Origin: Noviherbaspirillum sp.
GTDB taxonomy: Bacteria; Pseudomonadota; Gammaproteobacteria; Burkholderiales; Burkholderiaceae
Length of the DNA: 11,891 nucleotides
Assembly (NCBI GenBank): GCA_028292785.1
Contig: JAQGLQ010000213.1
Span: 1-11,891 of the forward strand
Direction: 5' to 3'
The notes below the pieces were generated by a model. It was not told the DNA's origin. It did not search any database and was given only the letters and a program-made list of their open reading frames with translations. Positions 5,966 through 11,891 of the stretch are shown in pieces. The position numbers and the translations under genes are program-made. The first letter of the stretch is position 1; each line of letters starts with the position of its first letter.

Positions 5966-6084
5966 GGGTACTCGTCAGTTCGGAAGCCTCGCATCCGCGC
6001 GCATTTCGTACGGCATGCGCGGCGGCTCATAGTCCCACGTTGCGATTCGCCCCCGCCGCTGGCGGCGCGGGGTGCCTGATCCAT
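5962..6084 (-). CDS. Possible 40-residue leader ORF coupled to the permease gene
   Basis: An ORF starting at the ATG at 6084-6082 ends in TGA at 5964-5962, overlapping the permease ATG as ATGA. GAGGAA stands 3 bases before its start, a better site than the permease itself has. The peptide begins MDQAPRAASGGG and includes MSRRACRTKC; it is Arg-rich and basic, with Cys24 and Cys28 spaced C-x3-C, and has no membrane segment. I recognise no family. It lies over a strongly hairpin-forming stretch, and its GC-rich composition could produce an ORF by chance. If translated, it could couple or regulate permease synthesis. Confidence 0.3.
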   Translation of the reverse strand: MDQAPRAASGGGESQRGTMSRRACRTKCARMRGFRTDEYP

Positions 6085-6294
6085 CGCTTCCTCGCTCGTA
6101 TGGGTGTGCGCAAATTTTCGCTTTTTCATTCTACGTGCCGCGCCGAAGTTAAGTATACATTGATCGAGTAATCAATATATGGCGCCCCGGGATTTGGTGA
6201 TAAAGTTTTCGGAGCGCCGTTCGTACCTCACCGCGAACGGCAATCCAGGGCGCGGCCGCATGGCCGTTCATGCAAACAGCGAGGGGAGGAGACA
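5966..6294. other. Divergent intergenic region between permease and SDR-TRAP operon
   Basis: 329 bases between divergent genes. The permease-proximal half is GC-rich and can form two hairpins: 6050-6072 (CCCC-CGCCGC-TG-GCGGCG with a bulged C before GGGG) and about 5995-6022 (CCGCGCGCAT pairing with ATGCGCGG). These would lie in the permease leader. The central part (about 6105-6180) is AT-rich and should hold the promoters. It contains TAGAAT at 6133-6128 on the minus strand, a possible permease -10 without a clear -35, and the inverted repeat at 6154-6181. I saw no B12-box (CAGGARACYTGCC-like) sequence that would indicate a cobalamin riboswitch. Confidence 0.55.
6154..6181. promoter_or_regulatory. 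AT-rich inverted repeat, possible operator
   Basis: TATACATTGAT and ATCAATATATG face each other across a 6-base spacer (CGAGTA). The inner six pairs (ATTGAT/ATCAAT) are perfect and 9 of 11 arm positions match. It is the most AT-rich point of a GC-rich window and lies between the permease and SDR-TRAP operons, just upstream of a possible permease -10 (6133-6128). It resembles an FNR site (TTGAT-N4-ATCAA), but the spacer is 6 bases, so FNR is unlikely. A regulator controlling one or both operons is plausible. Confidence 0.4.
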
Positions 6295-7077
6295 ATGGCA
6301 AATCAGGACATCATTCCGATCGCCGAATTCAAGTCACGGGTAGTGATGATCACCGGAGCAGGTCAAGGCATCGGCCGCGCTTATGCGCATCGATTCGCGG
6401 CGCTTGGCGCGCGTGTCGTCGTCGCCGAAATCGGCCAGGAAGCCGGACGCCGCGTGTCCGATGAAATCGGCGCCATGGGGGCGCAGGCGCTGGCGGTGCA
6501 GGTCGACGTGTCCAGCGAGGAGTCGGTCGCGGCGGCGGTCGGCGCGGCCGCGGAGCGCTTCGGAAAAATCGATGTGCTCGTGAACAATGCCGCGATCTTC
6601 TCCACGCTGAAGATGCGGCCCTTCGAAGAGATCCCGCTCGATGAATGGCGGCGCGTCCTCGATGTCAACATCACCGGCACCTTCCTGATGACGCGTGCGG
6701 TAGCGCCGCTGATGAAGGCCGCCGGCTGGGGGCGCATCGTCAACGTTTCCTCGGCTGCCGTGACCATGGGGCGGCCGCACTATCTTCACTACACGACGTC
6801 GAAAGCGGCGGCAATCGGAATGACGCGTTCGCTCGCGCGCGAGCTCGGGCCGCACGGCATCACTGTCAACGTGGTGCTGCCGGGCGCGGTCGACACCGGC
6901 ATTCCGCGCGAGACCGTATCGCCGGAACAGAAAAAGGCGCAGATCGCAATGCGCTCGATCCAGCGCGAGCAGACGCCGGACGATATGGTGGGCGTGGTCC
7001 AGATCCTGGCGTCGGACGCCAGCGCTTTCGTGACCGGCCAGTCGCTCACGGTGGATGGCGGATTGACCTTCCTTTGA
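6295..7077 (+). CDS. SDR-family NAD(P)-dependent oxidoreductase
   Basis: A 260-residue classical short-chain dehydrogenase/reductase. The dinucleotide loop is T20-G-A-G-Q-G-I-G27. Glu45 at the end of the second strand (VVVAE) favours NAD(H). Structural N97-N-A-A is present, and the catalytic set is N125, S153, Y166 and K170 (YTTSK). The C-terminal block FVTGQSLTVDGG is typical of FabG-like and sugar/alcohol dehydrogenases. The expected reaction is reversible oxidation of a secondary alcohol to a ketone. A strong GGGGAGGAG precedes the ATG. It is the first gene of the plus-strand unit, followed by a TRAP transporter after 78 bases, so it probably acts on the imported compound or its immediate product. 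The substrate is not deducible. Confidence 0.92.
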   Translation: MANQDIIPIAEFKSRVVMITGAGQGIGRAYAHRFAALGARVVVAEIGQEAGRRVSDEIGAMGAQALAVQVDVSSEESVAAAVGAAAERFGKIDVLVNNAAIFSTLKMRPFEEIPLDEWRRVLDVNITGTFLMTRAVAPLMKAAGWGRIVNVSSAAVTMGRPHYLHYTTSKAAAIGMTRSLARELGPHGITVNVVLPGAVDTGIPRETVSPEQKKAQIAMRSIQREQTPDDMVGVVQILASDASAFVTGQSLTVDGGLTFL

Positions 7078-7105
7078 TCGATCGCGCCATATGCTGATTC
7101 AACCC

Positions 7106-7123
7106 GGCCCGCCCTGGCGGGCC
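7106..7123 (+). terminator. Strong hairpin between SDR and dctP
   Basis: GGCCCGCC-CT-GGCGGGCC is a perfect 8-bp all-GC inverted repeat with only two bases between the arms. Identical CATATG hexamers flank it at 7088-7093 and 7127-7132, and TTTT follows at 7133-7136. It may reduce read-through or stabilise transcript ends so that the receptor gene dctP is expressed at a different level from the SDR gene. A partial terminator is inferred rather than shown. Confidence 0.45.
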
Positions 7124-7155
7124 AGTCATATGTTTTCAATAAACAGGAGCGAGAC

Positions 7156-8136
7156 ATGAAAAAAAATATCGGCACGCACATCGCATTTGCGTTCGGCCTT
7201 TCGGCCGCGCTGGCATCCGCGAACATCCATGCGGCGGAAATCACGCTGAAAGCGGTCAGCGCCTGGCCCGAAGGGAATATCTTCTCGCAGAATTTCGAGA
7301 AATTCATCGCCAAGGTAAACGCCGAAGGCAAGGGCCTGGTCCAGATCAACTACCTCGGCGGCGGACAGAAAGTGATGCCGGCCTTTGAAGTCGGCAACGC
7401 GGTGAAGAACGGCGTGGTCGATATCGCCAACGTCACCGGCAACTTTTACACCACTAGCCTGCCGGAATCCGATGCGCTGTCGGTCAACACGATATCGATC
7501 CAGGAACAGCGCAAGAACGGCGCGTATGAATACATCAACAAGCTGTGGAACGAGCGGCTCAACGTGGTGTACCTCGGCCGCGCGGTCGACAACATGCCTT
7601 ATCACCTGTTCCTGAAGAAGCCGATCTCCAAGCCCGACCTGTCCGGCCTGCGCGTGCGCGGCCTGCCGATCTACCGCGATTTCTTCGACTCGCTGAAAGC
7701 GCAGTCGGTATTGACCATCGCCCCCGGCGAACTGTACACGGCCATGGAGCGCGGCGTGGTGGATGGCTACGGCTGGCCGGTGACGGGCATATTCGACGTC
7801 GGCCTGCAAGAGCAGACCAAGTACCGTGTCGAGCCGGGCTTCTACAACGTGGAGATCAGCGTGCTGGTCAACCTCAACACCTGGAAGAAGCTCGACGACA
7901 AGCAGCGTGCTTTCCTGAACAAGGCGGCGGTCTGGATGGAGGACCTGAACCTCAACAACGCCAAGGCATGGGAAGAAGAGAAGAAGCGCCAGGCCGCGGC
8001 GGGCATCCAGCCTATCGTGTTCTCGGGCAAGGAAGGCCAGGATTATCTGGCGAAAGCCAACAGCACGATCTGGACCAGCATCATCAAGCGCAGCCCGCAG
8101 CACGGTCCGAAGCTGCGCGAACTGCTGACCAAGTGA
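7156..8136 (+). CDS. dctP: TRAP transporter periplasmic substrate-binding protein
   Basis: A 326-residue DctP-family receptor for a sodium-coupled tripartite ATP-independent transporter. A Sec signal peptide spans about residues 1-26 (MKKN, hydrophobic core, IHA before Ala27). The ligand-binding core contains L165-R-V-R168-G, where the family places the arginine that salt-bridges the carboxylate of the ligand, followed by PGELYTAMERGVVDGYGWP. Ligands of the family are usually C4-dicarboxylates, 2-oxoacids, aromatic acids or sugar acids; none can be chosen here. The ATG at 7156 follows CAGGAG. The membrane subunit genes follow directly (dctQ after 19 bases), giving the complete P-Q-M order. 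Confidence 0.93.
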   Translation: MKKNIGTHIAFAFGLSAALASANIHAAEITLKAVSAWPEGNIFSQNFEKFIAKVNAEGKGLVQINYLGGGQKVMPAFEVGNAVKNGVVDIANVTGNFYTTSLPESDALSVNTISIQEQRKNGAYEYINKLWNERLNVVYLGRAVDNMPYHLFLKKPISKPDLSGLRVRGLPIYRDFFDSLKAQSVLTIAPGELYTAMERGVVDGYGWPVTGIFDVGLQEQTKYRVEPGFYNVEISVLVNLNTWKKLDDKQRAFLNKAAVWMEDLNLNNAKAWEEEKKRQAAAGIQPIVFSGKEGQDYLAKANSTIWTSIIKRSPQHGPKLRELLTK

Positions 8137-8155
8137 TCAGGCCGAGGAGCGCGTG

Positions 8156-8671
8156 ATGCAACGTTTGAACGATATGTACGGCCGGTTCCTGGATGTGCTG
8201 GCGCTGCTCGGATGCGCGGTGCTGTTTGCGATGATGGTCATCATCTGCGCCGACGTCGCGCTGCGCAACCTGCGCTGGGGCACGCTGAGCTGGGCCAACG
8301 AGGTTTGCGAATACGCGCTCTACCTGATGGTGTTTCTCGCCGCGCCGTGGCTGCTGCGTCTCGGCGGCCATGTGCGCATGGACATGGTGCTCAAGTCCCT
8401 CCCGCCGGCCACTGCATGGCTGATCGAATGGATAGTCGATATCGTCTGCCTCGTCATCTGCGCGACGCTGGCGCTGTCCGGCCTGAAGATCCTGCTGGCC
8501 AGCCATGCGCAGGGCAACATCGTGATCAAGTCCATCGTGTTTCCCGAATGGTGGGTGCTGATTCCCTTGCCGGTGACCTTCATGCTGCTGGCGATCGAAT
8601 TCATCTTCCGCATGTACCGGTTGAGCCGGGGAGAGCGGGCGGCGCGCCAGGAAGCCACTTCGGTTGCGTGA
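8156..8671 (+). CDS. dctQ: TRAP transporter small membrane subunit
   Basis: A 171-residue DctQ-type protein with four predicted membrane helices and the characteristic loop G70-G-H-V-R-M-D76 after the second helix. It pairs with DctM and contacts the receptor in TRAP complexes. The ATG at 8156 is preferred over the GTG at 8153 because GAGGAG (8144-8149) then has a 6-base spacing. The C-terminal tail RLSRGERAARQEATSVA is cytoplasmic and basic. It is followed by an unusually long 131-base gap before dctM. Confidence 0.92.
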   Translation: MQRLNDMYGRFLDVLALLGCAVLFAMMVIICADVALRNLRWGTLSWANEVCEYALYLMVFLAAPWLLRLGGHVRMDMVLKSLPPATAWLIEWIVDIVCLVICATLALSGLKILLASHAQGNIVIKSIVFPEWWVLIPLPVTFMLLAIEFIFRMYRLSRGERAARQEATSVA

Positions 8672-8750
8672 GGTCCGGATCGGCGTGAGAAGGCTTCAAT
8701 GGGCCTCAGTGGATATCGATCAAAGAAATCCTTGAGCGCCTTGCAGATAA

Positions 8751-8774
8751 CCCTTGCCCGCTTATGGGCGAGGG
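8751..8774 (+). repeat. Hairpin in the dctQ-dctM gap
   Basis: CCCTTGCCC-GCTTAT-GGGCGAGGG forms a 9-bp stem with one G-U pair and a 6-base loop, ending 28 bases before the dctM start. The following sequence is A-rich (AAATTAGACAGAAAAAC), not T-rich, so it is not an intrinsic terminator for the forward transcript. It could act as an mRNA processing or stability element setting the Q:M ratio. Confidence 0.45.
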
Positions 8775-8802
8775 AAATTAGACAGAAAAACAAAAGGAAA
8801 AC

Positions 8803-10116
8803 ATGGACTGGGCCGAGAATCTGCTTCTTCTGATGGGTTGCGCATCCCTGTTGCTATTGATGGGATTGCCGGTCGCATTCGCCTTCCTGACGATCAATGT
8901 GGTCGGTGCCTTCATCTTCATGGGCGGCATGGCCGGCCTCGACCAGCTGGCGCGCAACTCGATGGCATCGGTCGCCACCTTTTCGCTGACGCCGATTCCG
9001 CTGTTCGTGCTGATGGGGGAAGTCTTGTTCCAGACCGGGCTGGCCTTCAAGGTGATCGACGGCATCGAACGGCTGATCCTGAGCTTGAACGGACGGCTGG
9101 CGGTGGTGTCGGTAGTGGCCGGCACCGTGTTCTCGGCGATTTCGGGCTCGACCATCGCGACCACCGCGATGCTGGGCGGCACATTGACGCCGGCCATGCT
9201 CAAGCGCGGCTATCATCCCAGCCTGGCGATGGGGCCGGTGATGGCGATCGGCGGCGTCGACATGCTGATTCCGCCGTCGGCGCTCACCGTGCTGCTCGGC
9301 AGCCTTGCCGGCATTTCGATCACCAAGCTGCTGTTCGGCGGCATCGTCCCCGGCATCTTGCTGTCGGCGGTGTTCGTGATGTACATCGTCGTCCGGGTGA
9401 GCCTGAACAGGTCGCTGGCGCCGAGCGACGACATCGCCGACTATCACGGCTGGGACCGCTTCCGTTCCTTCTTCGTGTATGTGCTGCCCCTGGTATTGAT
9501 CTTCGGCGTGGTGGTCGGCGCCATGTCGACCGGCATCGCGACGCCGACCGAGTCGGCCGCGCTCGGCGCGATGGCGACCGTGATTTTCGCGGCGGCGTAT
9601 CGCGCGCTGACCTTCAAGAACCTGCTGGCCGCGCTCAAGGGCACGCTGGCGATTTCCGGGATGGTGCTGTTCATCATTGTCGGCGCCACCACGTTTGCGC
9701 AGATCCTCGGCTTTTCCGGGGCGACCAACGGCTTGGTCAAGCTGCTGCTCGGCCACGGCTTCAGCCCGTTCACGATGGTGGTCGGCATGATGCTGATCCT
9801 GCTGGTGCTCGGCTGCTTCGTCGACCAGGTCAGCATGATGCTGCTCACGCTGCCATTCTTCATGCCGATCGTGCAGAGCATGGGCATCGATCCGGTATGG
9901 TTCGGCGTGCTGTTCCTGATCGCGATGCAGCTAGGCCTGCTGTCGCCACCGTTCGGGCTGCTGGTGTTCACCATGAAATCGGTGGCGCCGCCGGACATCA
10001 CGCTGGCCCAGGTATTCCGCGCGGTCACGCCGTATGTGCTGATCGGCCTGGGCATGCTGATCGCGATATTATTCATCCCCGGCATCGCCACCTGGCTGCC
10101 GGGGCTGCTCGGATAG
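8803..10116 (+). CDS. dctM: TRAP transporter large membrane subunit
   Basis: A 437-residue DctM-family permease with about 12 hydrophobic segments, the normal length for an unfused large subunit. Family signatures are S114-G-S-T-I-A119 and G244-I-A-T-P-T-E-S-A, matching the SGSxxA and G(I/V)xTPTE(A/S) elements at the ion- and substrate-binding sites, plus an LLSPPFGLLVF block near the C-terminus. It moves the substrate across the inner membrane using a sodium gradient. The ATG at 8803 follows AAAAGGAAAAC. A long ORF of 467 codons in an overlapping frame is a GC-skew shadow. Confidence 0.95.
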   Translation: MDWAENLLLLMGCASLLLLMGLPVAFAFLTINVVGAFIFMGGMAGLDQLARNSMASVATFSLTPIPLFVLMGEVLFQTGLAFKVIDGIERLILSLNGRLAVVSVVAGTVFSAISGSTIATTAMLGGTLTPAMLKRGYHPSLAMGPVMAIGGVDMLIPPSALTVLLGSLAGISITKLLFGGIVPGILLSAVFVMYIVVRVSLNRSLAPSDDIADYHGWDRFRSFFVYVLPLVLIFGVVVGAMSTGIATPTESAALGAMATVIFAAAYRALTFKNLLAALKGTLAISGMVLFIIVGATTFAQILGFSGATNGLVKLLLGHGFSPFTMVVGMMLILLVLGCFVDQVSMMLLTLPFFMPIVQSMGIDPVWFGVLFLIAMQLGLLSPPFGLLVFTMKSVAPPDITLAQVFRAVTPYVLIGLGMLIAILFIPGIATWLPGLLG

Positions 10117-10161
10117 ACAAGGCCGCGCGGCATTTCACCATCAAACGACAGGAGTAATGGC

Positions 10162-10815
10162 ATGTCTCAAACCAGGACCCCCGAAGAAGACGCGAAGTTC
10201 TTCGCCGCACGCGGCTTCGGCAAGCGCATCGGATTCGGCAATCGCGCCGCGCTGGTGGTCATCGATTACATCAATGCATTCACCGATGCGTCCATGCCGC
10301 TGGGTTCCGATCTCGACGCCGAACTGGCGCAGACCAATCTGCTGATCGATGAAGCGCACGCCCAGCGCCTGACCGTGATCTATTCGACAGTCGCCTACGA
10401 TGAAGACGGCTATAAGGACGCCGGCATCTGGGCGCTCAAGCAGAGCGGACTGTCGACGCTCAAGGCCGGCACGCCCGCAGTGGAGCTCGACCGCCGGCTG
10501 CACCGCGAACCCGCCGATATCCTGATCGCGACAAAATATGCCTCGTGTTTTTACGGCACCGACCTGGTGGCGCGGCTCAATGCGCGCCAGATCGACACCC
10601 TGATCCTGACCGGCTGCACAACCTCCGGCTGCGTGCGCTCGACAGCGGTGGATGCGCTGCAAAACGGTTTCCGGCCCATCATCGCGCGCGATGCGGTGGG
10701 CGACCGCTCGCTGGCGGCGCATAATCAAAGCCTGTTCGATCTCGATCAGAAGTATGGGGATGTGATGACTGTCGAGGAAATTCTTGCGGAACTGCGCAAG
10801 CGCGCGATGAAATAG
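10162..10815 (+). CDS. Isochorismatase-family (N-carbamoylsarcosine amidase-like) cysteine hydrolase
   Basis: A 217-residue hydrolase with the full catalytic triad D35 ([10 protein letters not shown]), K125 ([11 protein letters not shown]) and C157 ([12 protein letters not shown]), including the Ser-Gly-Cys nucleophile loop. The pattern [12 protein letters not shown] plus FTD resembles N-carbamoylsarcosine and maleamate amidohydrolases rather than true isochorismatases (inferred from memory). The expected reaction is hydrolysis of an amide or ureido C-N bond through a cysteine thioester, releasing ammonia. The ATG at 10162 has AGGAG 7 bases upstream; an ATG at 10157 in another frame is ignored. 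It lies 45 bases after dctM, so it is probably co-transcribed and acts on the imported compound or a later intermediate. Its substrate could also be an amide from the hydratase module, but the two operons are separate. Confidence 0.9.
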   Translation: MSQTRTPEEDAKFFAARGFGKRIGFGNRAALVVIDYINAFTDASMPLGSDLDAELAQTNLLIDEAHAQRLTVIYSTVAYDEDGYKDAGIWALKQSGLSTLKAGTPAVELDRRLHREPADILIATKYASCFYGTDLVARLNARQIDTLILTGCTTSGCVRSTAVDALQNGFRPIIARDAVGDRSLAAHNQSLFDLDQKYGDVMTVEEILAELRKRAMK

Positions 10816-10846
10816 GACAGCGTCCGCCGTACCCCGTGCATACCGA

Positions 10847-11179
10847 ATGATCGACTTCAAGACCGTTCTTCTTTTCCTGGTGACGGCGGTCGCGGAAATC
10901 GCCGGCTGCTACCTGCCATACCTCTGGCTCAGGCAGGGCGGCAGCGCATGGCTGCTCGTCCCGGCGGCGTTCAGCCTCGGCCTGTTCGCGTGGCTGCTTG
11001 CACTGCATCCGGCGGCCGCGGGCCGTGTCTATGCCGCCTATGGCGGCGTGTATGTCTTTGTCGCCATCCTCTGGCTTTGGGCGGTGGACGGCATCAGGCC
11101 GACCGTGTGGGACATCGTCGGCTCGGTGGTGGCCTTGCTCGGCATGGCTATCATCATGTTCGCGCCCAGACATTCCTGA
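10847..11179 (+). CDS. ynfA: YnfA/UPF0060-family small inner-membrane protein
   Basis: A 110-residue protein with four membrane helices and the conserved UPF0060 blocks [34 protein letters not shown] and [12 protein letters not shown]. Family members resemble small multidrug resistance transporters in size and topology. Drug efflux has been reported for enterobacterial YnfA, but the physiological substrate is unclear. It starts 31 bases after the amidohydrolase stop with only a weak ribosome-binding site, so it may be translated at a low level or by read-through from the operon. It has no obvious link to TRAP-dependent catabolism and is probably a passenger gene. Confidence 0.92.
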   Translation: MIDFKTVLLFLVTAVAEIAGCYLPYLWLRQGGSAWLLVPAAFSLGLFAWLLALHPAAAGRVYAAYGGVYVFVAILWLWAVDGIRPTVWDIVGSVVALLGMAIIMFAPRHS

Positions 11180-11181
11180 AC

Positions 11182-11204
11182 TTGCGGGCAGTGACGGCCC
11201 GCAA
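11182..11204 (+). terminator. Hairpin after ynfA, probable operon end
   Basis: TTGCGGGC-AGTGACG-GCCCGCAA is a perfect 8-bp inverted repeat with a 7-base loop, starting three bases after the ynfA stop. No T-run follows, so it may be a Rho-assisted end or a 3' stabilising hairpin. It marks the likely end of the SDR-TRAP unit. Confidence 0.5.
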
Positions 11205-11264
11205 CAGCGCGGCAAGCTTCCGCAGTACACGATTTATCGATTATCTTCACCAGTCCTCCAGGAA

Positions 11265-11295
11265 TTGACGCGCAACAAATCGGGTTACATTTAAT
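11265..11295 (+). promoter_or_regulatory. Candidate promoter for the lipoprotein gene
   Basis: TTGACG (11265-11270) is a good -35. The -10 could be TACATT (11286-11291, 15-base spacer) or TTTAAT (11290-11295, 19-base spacer); neither spacing is ideal. The leader of about 70 bases that would follow contains CAACAA-CCTT-TTGTTG (11306-11321), a perfect 6-bp inverted repeat that could be an operator or a weak RNA hairpin. Confidence 0.4.
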
Positions 11296-11370
11296 AACAA
11301 AAGAACAACAACCTTTTGTTGGAATAGGGAGTCTGACGTACAGACCACATCAATTTCAATGGAGGACGTT

Positions 11371-11649
11371 ATGTTGAAGAAAACCGTTTCGCTTGTTGCT
11401 GTTCCCTTGTTTGCGCTTGGCCTGGCCGCGTGTGACGTGCAGAAAACGCAGGAAGGCAACGTGACCGTCCCGAAATATGAGGTCGAGAAAACCCAGCAGG
11501 GGAGCGTGACCCTGCCGCAGTATGACGTGAAGACGCCGGATGTCGCGGTCAACAAGGAAGAACGCACGATCGAGGTACCGACCATCAAGAAAGAAGAGCG
11601 GACGATTACGGTACCGAATGTGGATGTCACGCCGGCAAAGGATAAGTAA
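11371..11649 (+). CDS. Small repeat-containing lipoprotein
   Basis: A 92-residue predicted lipoprotein. The start at 11371 is chosen because GGAGG lies 5 bases upstream; an in-frame ATG at 11359 would put the ribosome-binding site inside the gene. The signal peptide has lipobox L18-A-A-C21. Asp22 at position +2 is, in enterobacteria, a signal to stay in the inner membrane. The mature part is made of repeats: VQKTQEGNVTVPKYEV (23-38) and EKTQQGSVTLPQYDV (39-53), then two copies of a KEERTI-x-VP unit (62-70 and 75-82). Alternating beta-prone residues and a high Lys/Glu content suggest an extended beta structure. Similar small repetitive lipoproteins occur in Burkholderiales, but no function is known to me. 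It appears to be a single-gene unit with its own promoter. Confidence 0.8.
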   Translation: MLKKTVSLVAVPLFALGLAACDVQKTQEGNVTVPKYEVEKTQQGSVTLPQYDVKTPDVAVNKEERTIEVPTIKKEERTITVPNVDVTPAKDK

Positions 11650-11794
11650 CAGCGGCTCTACCACGGTTCGTGCCAGGCAGTCATTAGTCATTGCACACGA
11701 CTACCGTATTCATGCCGTCGCACGGACTCCTTCCTCTGGCAGCACGGGGGAAGGTCGGTGGTGCAGCCGGGGTCCTTTGCCAACGATAGCGAAG

Positions 11795-11891
11795 CTAAAA
11801 CCGATATCCCACCCCGACCAGCACCACATCGCTGTCGCTGTCATCCTTCGTCGCCACCCGATTCCAGATCAGACGCGCAACCAGCGCATCG
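11795..11891 (-). CDS. C-terminal end of an outer-membrane beta-barrel protein (gene runs off the right edge)
   Basis: Reading the minus strand gives an open frame of 31 codons ending DVVLVGVGYRF and a TAG at 11797-11795. Alternating hydrophobic residues and a terminal Phe (GxGYRF) are the standard C-terminal strand recognised by the BAM assembly machinery. The preceding ARLIWNRVATKDDSDSD looks like a strand followed by a turn. The frame is too short for the usual ORF cut-offs, but its ending is distinctive. The family cannot be settled from 31 residues; porin, OmpW-like or another small barrel are all possible. The 145 bases between it and the lipoprotein gene contain no recognisable feature. 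Confidence 0.7.
   Translation of the reverse strand, partial: DALVARLIWNRVATKDDSDSDVVLVGVGYRF

Noticed and set aside
5282..6079. 265-codon plus-strand ORF opposite the permease
   Set aside because: The minus strand carries all four NiCoT signatures; the opposite frame is low-complexity Arg/Gln/Ala sequence.
6160..6175. FNR-type site TTGAT...ATCAA
   Set aside because: The half-sites are separated by 6 bases, whereas FNR/Anr needs 4. Kept only as an unassigned inverted repeat.
5966..6180. Cobalamin riboswitch upstream of the cobalt permease
   Set aside because: The leader is structured, but I found no B12-box sequence on the permease strand. A covariance-model search would settle it.
8754..10157. 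467-codon plus-strand ORF overlapping dctM in another frame
   Set aside because: Its translation is rich in Arg, His, Gly and Ala with no domain, while the dctM frame shows all TRAP signatures. It is a GC-skew shadow.
1..11891. Mobile element, phage, CRISPR or toxin-antitoxin content
   Set aside because: No transposase, integrase, terminal repeats, regularly spaced repeats or toxin-like small gene pairs were seen. Gene content is ordinary metabolic and transport.

Overview
The window is GC-rich DNA (roughly 60% or more by eye) with dense, operon-packed genes. Three Bug/TctC-family periplasmic receptors lie within 5 kb, together with a DctPQM TRAP transporter, a split cobalt-type nitrile hydratase-like enzyme and a NiCoT cobalt/nickel permease. 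An expanded set of orphan Bug receptors without tctA/tctB genes is typical of Burkholderiales (Betaproteobacteria). That order is the best guess; the genus cannot be read from this sequence. No tRNA, rRNA, CRISPR array, insertion sequence or phage gene is visible.

Layout. (1) 1-1236, minus strand: a Bug receptor gene followed by the start of a short-chain dehydrogenase that runs off the left edge. (2) 1237-1620: a divergent intergenic region with a perfect ATAC-N7-GTAT box of the kind bound by LysR-type regulators. (3) 1621-5079, plus strand: a Bug receptor, three small genes that together make one nitrile hydratase / thiocyanate hydrolase-type enzyme (beta N-terminal part, beta C-terminal part, alpha), and another Bug receptor. 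A hairpin sits between this block and the next gene, which converges on it. (4) 5162-6084, minus strand: a NiCoT-family cobalt/nickel permease, preceded by a possible 40-codon leader ORF whose stop overlaps the permease start. (5) 6295-11179, plus strand: an SDR oxidoreductase, TRAP transporter dctP, dctQ and dctM, an isochorismatase-family amidohydrolase and a YnfA-family membrane protein. (6) 11371-11649: a small lipoprotein with internal repeats. (7) 11795-11891, minus strand: the C-terminal end of an outer-membrane beta-barrel protein.

How the parts may work together. The alpha subunit carries the C-T-L-C-S-C claw typical of Co(III) enzymes and a His/Asp-rich N-terminal tail. The permease next door carries all four NiCoT signatures, so enzyme, metal-binding tail and metal uptake form a coherent cobalt module. 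The flanking Bug receptors plausibly bind the substrate or the carboxylate/amide product. The second block looks like a separate uptake-and-catabolism unit: the TRAP system imports an organic acid, and the SDR and amidohydrolase modify it. The exact substrates cannot be read from sequence. The most interesting item is the three-gene split enzyme with no visible maturation (activator) gene, embedded among orphan receptors and beside a cobalt transporter with an apparent coupled leader peptide.
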